64,000 bases of DNA from JALOAT01 sp041685115 (GTDB lineage: Bacteria > Pseudomonadota > Gammaproteobacteria > Thiohalomonadales > Thiohalomonadaceae), in assembly GCA_041685115.1 (NCBI GenBank), contig JAWLGK010000004.1:1-64000 (forward strand), in the 5' to 3' direction. This document shows, one piece after another, positions 1-8,541 of the stretch. The notes below the pieces were generated by a model. That model was not told the origin of the DNA, did no database searches, and saw nothing but the letters and a program-made list of their open reading frames with translations. Each line of letters opens with the position of its first letter. The first letter of the stretch is position 1. The position numbers were made by a program, and so were the translations under genes.

Positions 1-97
1 CACGATGATGAAACCACCGACTGGAGAGCCGTGTGCGGGAGAACCGCACGCACGGTTCGGAGGGCGGGGCGGGCGGTAGCCCGTTCCGACCCCTATC
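1..97 (+). mobile_element. Group II intron 3' end (domains V and VI)
   Basis: Positions 26-58 fold as a group II intron domain V hairpin: a GAGCCGTGTGCGG 5' strand, a short GAGAA-like loop and a CCGCACGCACGGTTC 3' strand. The following 59-97 form a GC-rich domain VI-like hairpin ending in CCCTATC, the usual end of bacterial class C introns. Only the tail is in the window, so any intron-encoded reverse transcriptase would lie to the left. The match rests on recognising the conserved domain V sequence; the exact 3' splice site (96 or 97) is inferred. Confidence 0.8.
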
Positions 98-347
98 AAA
101 ACGCGATCATACCCACACGGCCGTAGGTCACGTTGGCGCGCAGCGCCTACGTGAAATTTTCCAAACCACGTCACGTAGCTTCACAACGTGACCTACGTGT
201 GCCTCGCCCTCTACCGGATCGCGAAGCCGTAGGTCACGTTGGCGCACAGCGCCTACGTGCCACTGCGCGGCTGGAAGATGTCACGTAGCTTCGCAACGTG
301 ACCTACGGCGTACGGCGAAAAGACGAAGGTGTTCTCCGGGAAGCCTC

Positions 348-416
348 GTGGGAGCGGGCTCAGCCCGCGATTCCCCGAGCGACCCAAACACCATCGCGGC
401 CTGAGGCCACTCCCCA
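348..416. repeat. REP-like inverted pair (BIME-like), copy 1
   Basis: A GTGGGAGCGGGCTCAGCCCG hairpin sequence (348-375) faces a GGCCTGAGGCCACTCCC sequence (392-416). The GTGGGAGCGGG...CCCGC type is characteristic of REP elements of Pseudomonas and Xanthomonas relatives, which occur as inverted pairs mobilised by RAYT transposases. No RAYT gene is in the window. Confidence 0.65.
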
Positions 417-552
417 CAGGCAAGAAAAACGCCGTAGGTTACGTTGGCGCACAGCGCCTACGTGCCACTGCGCGGCTGGAAGATGTCACGTAGCTTCGCA
501 ACGTGACCCACGACGTACGGCGAAAAGACGAAGGTGTTCTCCGGGAAGCCTC

Positions 553-621
553 GTGGAAGCGGGCTCAGCCCGCGATTCACGCGCGGCCGAAACACCATCA
601 CGGCCTGAGGCCACTCCCACA
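553..621. repeat. REP-like inverted pair (BIME-like), copy 2
   Basis: Second copy of the pair at 348-416, with the same arrangement (GTGGAAGCGGGCTCAGCCCG then GGCCTGAGGCCACTCCCAC). Together with the flanking 80-bp palindromes it forms a composite unit of about 204 bp that has been duplicated in tandem. Confidence 0.65.
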
Positions 622-684
622 GGGAAGAAAAACGCCGTAGGTCACGTTGGCGCATAGCGCCTACGTGACATTCCCCAAAGCCTG

Positions 685-1719
685 TCACGTCGCTTCGCAC
701 CGTGACCCACGTGGCCGCGCCGCCTCCGCCAGATGCGCGTGGCGTTCCGACAGCTCGATGTACGCCAGGCTGCGGCGCAGCCATTTTTCTGAGTGACGCA
801 CGCCGTCGTCGCGGTTGTGCCAAATGGCAATCTTGGCACGCAGGAGGGCGCGGAAGCTCTTGTAGAAATGCACCAGAACCGGTGCTGGCCGGTCCCCGGT
901 GATATAGCCATAGGTACCGAACAGGATCTCGCCGGCCCAGGGCGCGCCGAGGCGTTCGCATTCCAGGGCGAGAAAGCCCAGTTCGTCGGCGGCGTCGAGC
1001 ACGCGGAAGGCGCGTTTGAATTCCAGGCAGTCGATGATCACGGGCGTCGGCAGCAGACACACGTGTTCGGGGCGCAGGTCACCATGACCCTCAACGATGC
1101 AGCCCTGCCGCACCCGTTCGCCGAGCACGGTCCGCAATGCGTCGAGCAGCGTTTGCTGCCGCTCGCAGAGCGCGATGATCCTTGCGGCGGGCAAACCATA
1201 ACGCGGGTCGCACAACTCGCGGCGATTTTCCTCAATGTCGTCGCGAAAGCCCGTAGGGTGCTCCTCGGCGTCCGCGGCAATGGGAGGCGCAGCGGCGTAG
1301 AACCGCGCCAGGCATTCGCCGACCACGCGCAGATCGTCCGAGCGCGCGATGCCGCGCAGGATGCGTTGATCGAGCATGCGCCGCGCCGGCAGGCGGCGCA
1401 TGTGCACCAGCCAGTCCACCGTGTCGCCCTCGCCCCCAAGACTGAGCTGTCCCTGTGCGACATTGAGCGGCACCACACCCAGATACACCTCGCCCGCCAG
1501 GCGCCGGTTGAGGCGCACCTCTTCCAGACAGTCCTGGTGGCGCGCATCCACGGTGCGGAAATCCAGGTAGGGCTTGCGCACAGGCTTTTTCAACTTGTAG
1601 GCATAACGTCGCGTGAGAAACACCCAGGAGATGTGGGTCTCCACCACGTCCACGCGCGCGGGTCGGTCCAGGTAGACCTCGGGACGACGCAGGAAGCGGA
1701 CTTTCGTATCCAGATCCAC
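685..1719 (-). CDS. Aminoglycoside phosphotransferase-family protein (COG2187-like)
   Basis: A 344-residue protein with the core of a kinase-like small-molecule phosphotransferase. The sequence VEGHGDLRPEHV near residues 209-220 holds the catalytic HGD, and IIDCLEF about ten residues later provides the metal-binding Asp. An early KLKKPVRKPYLDF segment is typical of the COG2187 group, whose substrate is unknown. The GTG start at 1719 follows a GGAG element at suitable distance. It lies 62 bp downstream of the MFS gene on the same strand and may be co-transcribed with it. The last eight codons and the stop lie inside the palindromic repeat at 636-711, so the native C-terminus has probably been replaced by repeat sequence. 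Family assignment is firm, function open. Confidence 0.8.
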   Translation of the reverse strand: MDLDTKVRFLRRPEVYLDRPARVDVVETHISWVFLTRRYAYKLKKPVRKPYLDFRTVDARHQDCLEEVRLNRRLAGEVYLGVVPLNVAQGQLSLGGEGDTVDWLVHMRRLPARRMLDQRILRGIARSDDLRVVGECLARFYAAAPPIAADAEEHPTGFRDDIEENRRELCDPRYGLPAARIIALCERQQTLLDALRTVLGERVRQGCIVEGHGDLRPEHVCLLPTPVIIDCLEFKRAFRVLDAADELGFLALECERLGAPWAGEILFGTYGYITGDRPAPVLVHFYKSFRALLRAKIAIWHNRDDGVRHSEKWLRRSLAYIELSERHAHLAEAARPRGSRCEAT

Positions 1720-1781
1720 GCGCAGGCTCCGGCGGTGTGACGGCCATTCCTCGTCAAAGCCTACATGATCCTCACGGCCGG

Positions 1782-3032
1782 TCAGTCCGGCTCGCCCACG
1801 TCACCGAACCCGTCCGACACCGCCTGCTCGTGACGGGCCAGACGGATGAACGGCAGCGCCAGGAGGATCAGCCCGCCGCCCGCCAGGTAGGAGGCCGGGT
1901 AGCCCCACGCATCCGCCACACGCCCCAGCACCGGCTGCACCAATCCGCCCGACGAACTCACGAGATTGTCCGTGGAAAGCACCGTGGCGCGTTCCTCCGA
2001 ACGGATGAGGCCGTTGATGAACGCAAGCCGCACCGGATAACTCACGGCATCGAGGATGCCCCACAGGCACAGCAGCACCAACACCGCGACAAAATCCGTC
2101 CACAGGCCCGCCAGGGCGAGGGTCGCGGCGGTGAGCAGCGCGGCCGTGAACAGCAGGCTGGTGCGACGCCGAAACGCCTTGCGCACAAAGGGCACCAGCA
2201 ACCCACCGACGATCTGCGCGCCGGCGATGATGGCCGCGGCCAGGCCGGCGATGGCGTAGGCGTCGGAGCGGCCGTAGAGTTCGAGGAGATACGGCTGCAT
2301 GGCGTAGAACACGTAGAAACCGGTGCCCATGATGAACGGGCCGGCCAGAATGAGCCAGCGCACCGGACGGTTGCCGAACCCGTAGCGCACCGACGTCCGG
2401 AACACCCGGTGCATTTCGGCGCCCATACGGCGGCGTTTGCGAGGTGTGAAGCCGACGTCGTGCATCAATCTCCACGCCACGACGAAGGTCAGCCCCAACA
2501 GCAGGGCGCGCAGCAGGTAAGGCATGCCCAGATTGCTCCACTGGGCGATGAATCCGCCTGCCACGGTACCGGTGAGCATGGCCACACCGGCCGCGACCTC
2601 CCCCCTTGCGAAGGCATCATCGAAGGCTCCCGCGTATCCGCTGAAGCGCAGCGCATCCACCAGCCACGCCTCGGTGGCACCCGAGAAAAAGGTGAAGCCG
2701 AGTCCGAGCAGCATGGACGCAACGGCCCATGCCCACATATTCCCGCCGAGTTGCCAAAGCAAAAGATAAAACACGGTCGAAACCAACAACGTCGCCGCGC
2801 CGGCAAGGAACGACGCTCGTCGCCCGATGGTGTCCGCCACCACGCCGGTGGGTACTTCGAAGGCCACCTGACCCATCGTAAAGAAAGCGTTGACCAGGAA
2901 GGCCTGGGTGATTGTCAAGCCGGCATCGAGCAGGAACAGCGTGTTGATACCCCAGATGAAAGACGTCGCAAAGGTCGAAAGCAGGATGAGCGTGACATAG
3001 GTATGCAGAATCGCCTTCGTCGCAGGCTCCAT
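1782..3032 (-). CDS. MFS transporter
   Basis: About 416 residues with around 12 hydrophobic membrane segments, typical of major facilitator permeases. The loop after TM2 carries a conserved MFS motif A variant (GVVADTIGRRAS, near residues 60-75). The second half contains a long cytoplasmic loop with a basic patch (RKRRR). The substrate cannot be inferred, but single-gene MFS proteins of this type are mostly drug or metabolite exporters. I chose the ATG at 3032 over the TTG at 3038. A TATACT hexamer on the minus strand at 3044-3039 lies about seven bases upstream of this ATG, so the mRNA could be leaderless. Divergent from the HlyD operon. Confidence 0.85.
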   Translation of the reverse strand: MEPATKAILHTYVTLILLSTFATSFIWGINTLFLLDAGLTITQAFLVNAFFTMGQVAFEVPTGVVADTIGRRASFLAGAATLLVSTVFYLLLWQLGGNMWAWAVASMLLGLGFTFFSGATEAWLVDALRFSGYAGAFDDAFARGEVAAGVAMLTGTVAGGFIAQWSNLGMPYLLRALLLGLTFVVAWRLMHDVGFTPRKRRRMGAEMHRVFRTSVRYGFGNRPVRWLILAGPFIMGTGFYVFYAMQPYLLELYGRSDAYAIAGLAAAIIAGAQIVGGLLVPFVRKAFRRRTSLLFTAALLTAATLALAGLWTDFVAVLVLLCLWGILDAVSYPVRLAFINGLIRSEERATVLSTDNLVSSSGGLVQPVLGRVADAWGYPASYLAGGGLILLALPFIRLARHEQAVSDGFGDVGEPD

Positions 3033-3051
3033 CAACAAAGTATATTCGCCC

Positions 3052-3082
3052 GTAGCTCGGATGAAGCGCAGCGGAATCCGGG
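3052..3082. repeat. Dispersed 31-bp repeat, single diverged copy
   Basis: A copy of the GTAGCCCGGATGGAGCGCAG...CCGGG family with two substitutions, located just upstream of the MFS start. The same family appears at 11328-11467, 14160-15067, 15164-15194 and 25878-25991. When translated it yields PDSAALHPGY or MERSGIRG peptides, which appear as spurious ORFs here. Confidence 0.7.
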
Positions 3083-3248
3083 AAATCCAGCACAGCGGAA
3101 CCCAGGGAACTCAGGGAGGGATCCGTAGCGACGGGTAAGGCGTCCTCGGATCCTTTCCGTCCGATGACGCGGTACACTAGCCTTCTCCGGAGAGACAAAT
3201 CACTGTTTCAATCGCCGGTTCTTCTTTGAATTTCCTTGGACAAGAAGA

Positions 3249-4322
3249 ATGAACAAACCAAACAAACGCCGGCTCATCCTGCTGTTGGGGGCGCTGTTGC
3301 TCGCGGCGCTCGTCGTTCTCGTCTGGCAACGCTTCGCCACCGACCAGGAATCCATGGCCTTCGCCAGCGGCAACGGCCGTATCGAGGCGGTGGAGATCGA
3401 CGTCGCCGCCCGGTCGCCGGGCAGGCTTGAAGAGATCCTGGTACGCGAGGGCGAGTTCGTGACCGCCGGCCAGGTACTCGCGCGCATGGACACCCGGTCG
3501 CTCCAGGCGCAGTTGGCGCAGGCCCAGGCGCAACTGCGCGAAGCCGAGGACGCCGTGACCACCGCGCGCAGCCAGTTGGCGCAGCGGCAGAGCGAGAAGG
3601 CCGCCGCGCAGGCGCTGGTGGCGCAGCGCCAGGCCGAACTGAACGCGGCCCGCACCCGGGAAAAGCGCGTGGCCGAGCTGGCCGGCAAGGGCGTCGCCTC
3701 CCAGCAGGAGGCGGACGATGCCCGCACGGCGGTGGACAGCGCCGCCGCGGCGCTCAGCGCGTCCCAGGCCCAGGGGGCCGCCACCGATGCGGCCATCGCC
3801 ACAGCGCGCACCCAGATCAACGCCACCCAGTCGGCGGTGGAAGCCGCCCGCGCCGCGGTGGCGCGGGTGCAGTCGGACATCGACGATGCCACCCTGCAAG
3901 CCCCGCGCGACGGCCGCGTGCAATACATCGTGGCGCGCAGCGGCGAGGTGGTGGGCGCAGGCGGCCGGGTGCTGAACATGATCGATCTCAGCGACGTGTA
4001 CATGACCTTCTTCCTGCCCACCCGTGCGGCGGGACGCATCGCCATCGGCAGCGAGGCGCGCATCGTACTGGACGCCGCGCCGCAGTACGTGATCCCGGCA
4101 CAGGTGTCGTTCGTGGCCGACGTGGCCCAGTTCACGCCCAAGACGGTGGAGACCGAAAGCGAGCGCGAGAAGCTCATGTTCCGCGTGCGCGCGCAACTGC
4201 CGCAGGAGCTGCTCAAGAAATACATCGTGCACGTGAAGACCGGCCTGCCCGGCATGGCCTACGTGCGCATCGATCCCGCCGCGCCGTGGCCCGCACGCCT
4301 GCAGCAGAATCTGGTGCAATGA
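3249..4322 (+). CDS. yhiI: HlyD-family membrane fusion protein of an RbbA-type ABC exporter
   Basis: A 357-residue periplasmic adaptor. Residues 8-26 form an N-terminal membrane anchor. Then comes a lipoyl half (GRIEAVEIDVAARSPGRLEEI), a long coiled-coil hairpin rich in Ala, Gln and Arg (about 80-205), the second lipoyl half (LQAPRDGRVQYIVARSGEVV) and a beta-barrel domain. Such proteins link an inner-membrane exporter to an outer-membrane channel. Length and gene order match E. coli yhiI-rbbA-yhhJ. Its TGA overlaps the ATG of the next gene (ATGA at 4319-4322), showing translational coupling. No TolC-like gene is nearby. Substrate unknown. Confidence 0.85.
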   Translation: MNKPNKRRLILLLGALLLAALVVLVWQRFATDQESMAFASGNGRIEAVEIDVAARSPGRLEEILVREGEFVTAGQVLARMDTRSLQAQLAQAQAQLREAEDAVTTARSQLAQRQSEKAAAQALVAQRQAELNAARTREKRVAELAGKGVASQQEADDARTAVDSAAAALSASQAQGAATDAAIATARTQINATQSAVEAARAAVARVQSDIDDATLQAPRDGRVQYIVARSGEVVGAGGRVLNMIDLSDVYMTFFLPTRAAGRIAIGSEARIVLDAAPQYVIPAQVSFVADVAQFTPKTVETESEREKLMFRVRAQLPQELLKKYIVHVKTGLPGMAYVRIDPAAPWPARLQQNLVQ

Positions 4323-7078
4323 GCGCACGCCACGGCGACACGGCGCCCGCAGTACGCCTGCAGGCGGTGGGATTGCGTTATCGCAGCGCCGAGGCCCTGA
4401 CCGACATCAGCCTCGACCTGCCCGCCGGGCGCATGATCGGCTTCATCGGCCCGGACGGTGTGGGCAAGTCGAGCCTGTTCTCGCTCATCGCCGGCGCGCG
4501 GCATATCCAGAGCGGACGCATCGAGGTGCTGGGCGGTGACTTGGCCGACACGCGCTATCGCGACGCCCTGCTGCCGCGCATCGCCTACATGCCCCAGGGT
4601 CTCGGCAAGAACTTGTATCCGACCCTGTCGGTGTTCGAGAACGTGGATTTCTTCGGCCGGCTGTTCGGCCAAGGCCGCGCCGAGCGCGAGCGCCGCATCG
4701 ACGCACTGCTGCAGGCCACCGGCCTCGCACCCTTCACCACCCGTGCCGCCGGCAAACTCTCGGGCGGCATGAAGCAGAAGCTCGGCCTGTGCTGCGCCCT
4801 CATCCACGACCCGGACCTGCTGATCCTCGACGAACCCACCACGGGCGTCGATCCCCTGTCGCGGCGCCAGTTTTGGGAACTCATCGAACGTATTCGCGCC
4901 AATCGTCCCGGCATGACCGTGCTGGTGGCCACCGCCTACATGGAAGAAGCGGCGCGCTTCGACTGGCTGGTGGCCATGAACGCCGGGCGTGTGCTCGCCG
5001 CCGGCACCGCCCGGGAGCTACTGGCGCGCACCGCAACCCGCAGCCTCGACGAGGCTTTCATTGCGCTCTTGCCCGAGGCGCTGCGCGCCGGCTACCGACC
5101 GGTGGCGCTCGCACCGCGCACCATCGGCGCAGACACCGAAGTGGCCATCGAGGCCCGCGACCTGACGCGGCGCTTCGGTGATTTCACCGCCGTGGATCAC
5201 GTGAGCTTCCGCATCCATCGCGGTGAGATCTTCGGCTTCCTCGGTTCCAACGGCTGCGGCAAGACCACCACCATGAAGATGCTCACGGGCCTGCTGCCCG
5301 CGAGCGAGGGCGAGGCCTGGCTGTTCGGCGAGGCGGTGGACCCGCGCAGTGATACGCGTCGGCGCGTGGGCTACATGACGCAGTCGTTTTCCCTGTACGG
5401 GGAGCTGACGGTGCGCCAGAACCTGGTACTGCACGCGCGCCTGTTCCAGATGCCCGCGGACCGCATCGACGCGCGGGTGCGGGACATGGCTACGCGTTTC
5501 GAACTGCTCGACATCATGGACAGCCTGCCCGGCACCCTGCCGCTCGGCGAACGCCAGCGCCTGTCGTTGGCGGTGGCGATGATCCACGGTCCGGAGATGC
5601 TGATCCTCGACGAGCCCACCTCCGGCGTGGACCCCATCGCCCGCGATCGCTTCTGGAACGTGCTCATCGAACTGGCGCGCCGGGACAACGTTACCATTTT
5701 CGTTTCCACGCATTTCATGAACGAGGCGGAGCGCTGTGACCGCATTTCGCTCATGCACGCGGGACGCGTGCTGGTGAGCGACACGCCGGCGGCCATCCGC
5801 GAGCGCCGCGGCACGGATACCCTGGAGGAGGCCTTCATCGCCTATCTGGAGGATGCCCTCGGCGAGACGCCCGCACCCTCCGCGGTGGCCCCGGCCGTGC
5901 CGCCGCCGCCCCCGGTGCGGACGCCGTCCGGCCGGCGTTTCATCGACCTGCGCCGTTTGTTCAGCTATGCGCGCCGCGAGACGCTGGAACTGGTGCGCGA
6001 CCCCATCCGCATCACCATGGCCACCGTGGGCAGCGCCCTGCTCATGCTGATCATGGGCTACGGCCTCAGCATGGACGTGGAAAACCTGGCGTTCGCGGTC
6101 CTGGACCGCGATGACACCGTCGCAAGCCGCGATTACGTGCTGAACATCGCCGGCTCACGTTATTTCACCGAACGCCCGCCGCTGCGCGACTATGCGGACC
6201 TGGAGACGCGCATGCGCAGCGGCGAGATCAGCCTCGCCATCGAAATACCGCCGGGCTTCGCCCGCGACATCGCGCGCGACATCGCGCGCGGCATCCCGGT
6301 GCAGATCGGCGCCTGGATCGATGGCGCCATGCCGGCGCGGGCCGAGACCGTGAGCGGCTACGTGCAGGGCATCCACAACCACTGGCTCGCCGGCAAGGCG
6401 CGCGAACGCTACGGTTCCGCCGCCACGGTGCAAGCGGCGCAGATCGAGACCCGCTATCGCTACAACCCGGACGTGGAGAGCCTGCCGGCCATGGTGCCGG
6501 CGGTGATTCCGCTGTTGCTCATGCTCATCCCCGCCATGCTCAGCACCCTTTCCGTGGTGCGCGAAAAGGAGCTCGGTTCCATCATCAACTTCTACGTCAC
6601 GCCGGTGACGCGCGTGGAATTCCTGGTGGGCAAACAACTGCCCTACGTGCTGCTCGCCATGCTCAATTTCCTGCTGCTCACCCTCATGGCGCTGTTCGTA
6701 TTCCGCGTGCCCATCACGGGCAGTCCGCTCACCCTCACCTTGGGCGCGTTCCTGTACGTAATCGCGGCCACGGCCATGGGACTGGTCATATCCACCTTCA
6801 CCCGCAGTCAGATCGCCGCGCTGTTCGCCACCGCCATCCTCACGCTGATCCCCGCCGCCGAGTTCTCCGGAATGATCAATCCGGTGTCGTCCATCGAAGG
6901 CCTGGGCCGCTGGATCGGCGAGGTCTATCCGACCACGCACTTCCTCACCATCGCGCGCGGCACCTTCTCCAAGGCGCTGTACCTGCCGGACCTGTGGACC
7001 TCGCTCATCCCGCTGCTCATCGCGGGACCGGTGCTGGTCGGGCTGGCGGTCGTGCTGCTGCGCAAGCAGGAACGCTGA
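4319..7078 (+). CDS. rbbA: RbbA-type fused ABC transporter (two ATPase domains plus permease)
   Basis: A 919-residue fusion. The first ABC domain has Walker A GPDGVGKSS, signature LSGGMKQK and Walker B LLILDEPTTGVD. The second has GSNGCGKTT, a non-canonical signature LPLGERQRLSL and LILDEPTSGVD. A Pro-rich linker (near residue 520) leads to an ABC-2 permease with about six membrane segments and a large periplasmic loop after the first. This order and the altered second signature match E. coli RbbA, reported as a ribosome-associated ATPase; the membrane context here fits an exporter. An ATG 33 bases upstream is in frame but lies inside the previous gene, so I start at 4319. The next gene starts two bases after its stop. 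Confidence 0.9.
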   Translation: MSARHGDTAPAVRLQAVGLRYRSAEALTDISLDLPAGRMIGFIGPDGVGKSSLFSLIAGARHIQSGRIEVLGGDLADTRYRDALLPRIAYMPQGLGKNLYPTLSVFENVDFFGRLFGQGRAERERRIDALLQATGLAPFTTRAAGKLSGGMKQKLGLCCALIHDPDLLILDEPTTGVDPLSRRQFWELIERIRANRPGMTVLVATAYMEEAARFDWLVAMNAGRVLAAGTARELLARTATRSLDEAFIALLPEALRAGYRPVALAPRTIGADTEVAIEARDLTRRFGDFTAVDHVSFRIHRGEIFGFLGSNGCGKTTTMKMLTGLLPASEGEAWLFGEAVDPRSDTRRRVGYMTQSFSLYGELTVRQNLVLHARLFQMPADRIDARVRDMATRFELLDIMDSLPGTLPLGERQRLSLAVAMIHGPEMLILDEPTSGVDPIARDRFWNVLIELARRDNVTIFVSTHFMNEAERCDRISLMHAGRVLVSDTPAAIRERRGTDTLEEAFIAYLEDALGETPAPSAVAPAVPPPPPVRTPSGRRFIDLRRLFSYARRETLELVRDPIRITMATVGSALLMLIMGYGLSMDVENLAFAVLDRDDTVASRDYVLNIAGSRYFTERPPLRDYADLETRMRSGEISLAIEIPPGFARDIARDIARGIPVQIGAWIDGAMPARAETVSGYVQGIHNHWLAGKARERYGSAATVQAAQIETRYRYNPDVESLPAMVPAVIPLLLMLIPAMLSTLSVVREKELGSIINFYVTPVTRVEFLVGKQLPYVLLAMLNFLLLTLMALFVFRVPITGSPLTLTLGAFLYVIAATAMGLVISTFTRSQIAALFATAILTLIPAAEFSGMINPVSSIEGLGRWIGEVYPTTHFLTIARGTFSKALYLPDLWTSLIPLLIAGPVLVGLAVVLLRKQER

Positions 7079-7079
7079 C

Positions 7080-8201
7080 ATGCGTGTGAGCAACGCCTTC
7101 AACCTGGGCATCAAGGAACTGCGCGGCCTGATGCGCGACCCGCTCATGCTGGTGCTGGTCGCCTACGCGTTCACCGTCGCCGTCTACAGTTCCGCGACGG
7201 CCATGCCCGAGACCCTGCACATGGCGCCCATCGCCATTGTCGATGAGGACCAGTCCATACTGTCGCAGCGCATCGTCGATGCCTTCTACCCGCCCAACTT
7301 CACGCCGCCCCAGCGGGTGACGCCCGCACAGATGGACGCGGGCATGGACGAAGGCCGCTACACCTTCGGCCTGACCATCCCGCCCGGTTTCGAGCGCGAC
7401 GTGCTGGCCGGGCAGAGCCCCGCGCTGCAGCTCAACGTGGACGCCACGCGCATGAGTCAGGCCTTCACGGGCAACGCCTACATCCAGGCCATTTTGGTGG
7501 GCGAGGTGAACGCCTTCGTACAGCGCAATCGCGAGGCGGACGGACTCCCCGTGGAGCTGGCGCTGCGCGCACGCTTCAATCCCGAGCTGAACAAATCCTG
7601 GTTCGGCGGACTCACCGCCATCATCAGCCAGATCACCATGCTGTCCATCATCCTCACCGGTGCGGCGCTCATCCGCGAGCGCGAGCACGGCACCATCGAG
7701 CACCTGCTGGCCATGCCGGTGACGCCCGTGGAGATCATGCTGGGCAAGGTGTGGTCCATGGCCCTGGTGGTGCTGACCGCCGCGGCGGCGTCGCTGGTGT
7801 TCGTGGTGCAGGGGGCGCTGTCCATTCCGGTGCAGGGTTCCGTGCCGCTGTTCCTGGCCGGCGCTGCACTGCACGTCTACGCCACCACCTCGATGGGCAT
7901 CTTCCTCGCCACGGTGGCCCGCTCCATGCCCCAGTTCGGCCTGCTTATCATGCTGGCCATCACCCCGTTGCAGATCCTCTCCGGCGCCGTCACGCCGCGC
8001 GAGAGCATGCCCGACTTCGTGCAGGCCATCATGCTCGCCACACCCAACACGCACTTCGTCATGATCGCCCAGGCCGTGCTGTTCCGCGGCGTCGGCTTCG
8101 CCATGATCTGGCCCCAATTCCTCGCCCTCGCCCTCATCGGCAGCGCCCTGTTCGCCTTCTCCCTGACCCGCTTCCGCAAAATGCTCGCGGCGGCGGGGTG
8201 A
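7080..8201 (+). CDS. yhhJ: ABC-2 type permease (YhhJ-like)
   Basis: A 373-residue permease with an N-terminal membrane segment, a periplasmic domain of about 140 residues and five to six C-terminal membrane segments containing the REREHGTIEHLLAMPVTPVEIMLGK loop typical of ABC-2 permeases (quoted here only as its family hallmark: REREHGT...MPVT). It should pair with the permease half of the preceding RbbA-type protein to complete the channel, with the HlyD protein as periplasmic adaptor. The spacing of one base to the preceding stop indicates a single operon. The substrate is not evident. Confidence 0.88.
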   Translation: MRVSNAFNLGIKELRGLMRDPLMLVLVAYAFTVAVYSSATAMPETLHMAPIAIVDEDQSILSQRIVDAFYPPNFTPPQRVTPAQMDAGMDEGRYTFGLTIPPGFERDVLAGQSPALQLNVDATRMSQAFTGNAYIQAILVGEVNAFVQRNREADGLPVELALRARFNPELNKSWFGGLTAIISQITMLSIILTGAALIREREHGTIEHLLAMPVTPVEIMLGKVWSMALVVLTAAAASLVFVVQGALSIPVQGSVPLFLAGAALHVYATTSMGIFLATVARSMPQFGLLIMLAITPLQILSGAVTPRESMPDFVQAIMLATPNTHFVMIAQAVLFRGVGFAMIWPQFLALALIGSALFAFSLTRFRKMLAAAG

Positions 8202-8541
8202 TGGGGGAGAAGAATTGAAGAATTAACGCGGGGGACGCGGGGATTTTTGATACTCGCAGTTTCCTGCTGTCGTGACGCACGTTGCGATTACGTGACGCTT
8301 CGCGTCACTTCGGCAAAGACAGCGGGAAATCCGCCAGCCTTTTGCATTCCCTCGAACAATTCTGCGCGCGCAACCAGGCACCGGAAATCGCTTAGTCGCA
8401 TCGCGGTTCGCGGCGGCGCCCACCGGCGGACTTATCTCTCCCGGGATGGCGCCCATCATTGATTTTTGGTCGGCGCTTCCTAGCCTTCTCACGGAAGGAG
8501 AACGCACTCAACCGTTTTCCCGACACGCCACCGGGGAGCCC
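8202..8541. other. Intergenic region with a GTGACGC/GCGTCAC hairpin
   Basis: No supported gene. A perfect 7-bp stem with TTC loop lies at 8292-8308 but is not followed by a T-run, so it is not an obvious terminator. The region must hold the promoter of the P-type ATPase. The ATPase frame is open back to an ATG at 8446, so its 5' boundary is uncertain. Confidence 0.4.

Larger units (their letters stand above)
122..711. repeat. Four-copy array of an ~80-bp palindromic element
   Basis: Near-identical elements lie at 122-197, 228-307, 433-512 and 636-711. Each begins CGTAGGTCACGTTG and ends with the complement CAACGTGACCTACG (the last two copies end in CCCACG), giving 14-bp terminal inverted repeats. 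Each half also folds on itself because CGTAGG pairs with CCTACG inside it. The last three copies are spaced about 205 bp apart because a REP-like pair separates them. The fourth copy runs into the 3' end of the phosphotransferase-family gene. Diverged relatives occur at 21971-22054. The size and structure suggest a non-autonomous, MITE-like element; no transposase is present. Confidence 0.8.

Noticed and set aside
298..657. Frame of 119 residues in the repeat array at the left
   Set aside because: It is the translation of palindromes and REP sequences and repeats itself.
1737..3128. Open frame of 463 residues opposite the MFS gene
   Set aside because: Gln/His/Arg-rich antisense shadow; the minus strand has a clear 12-helix transporter.
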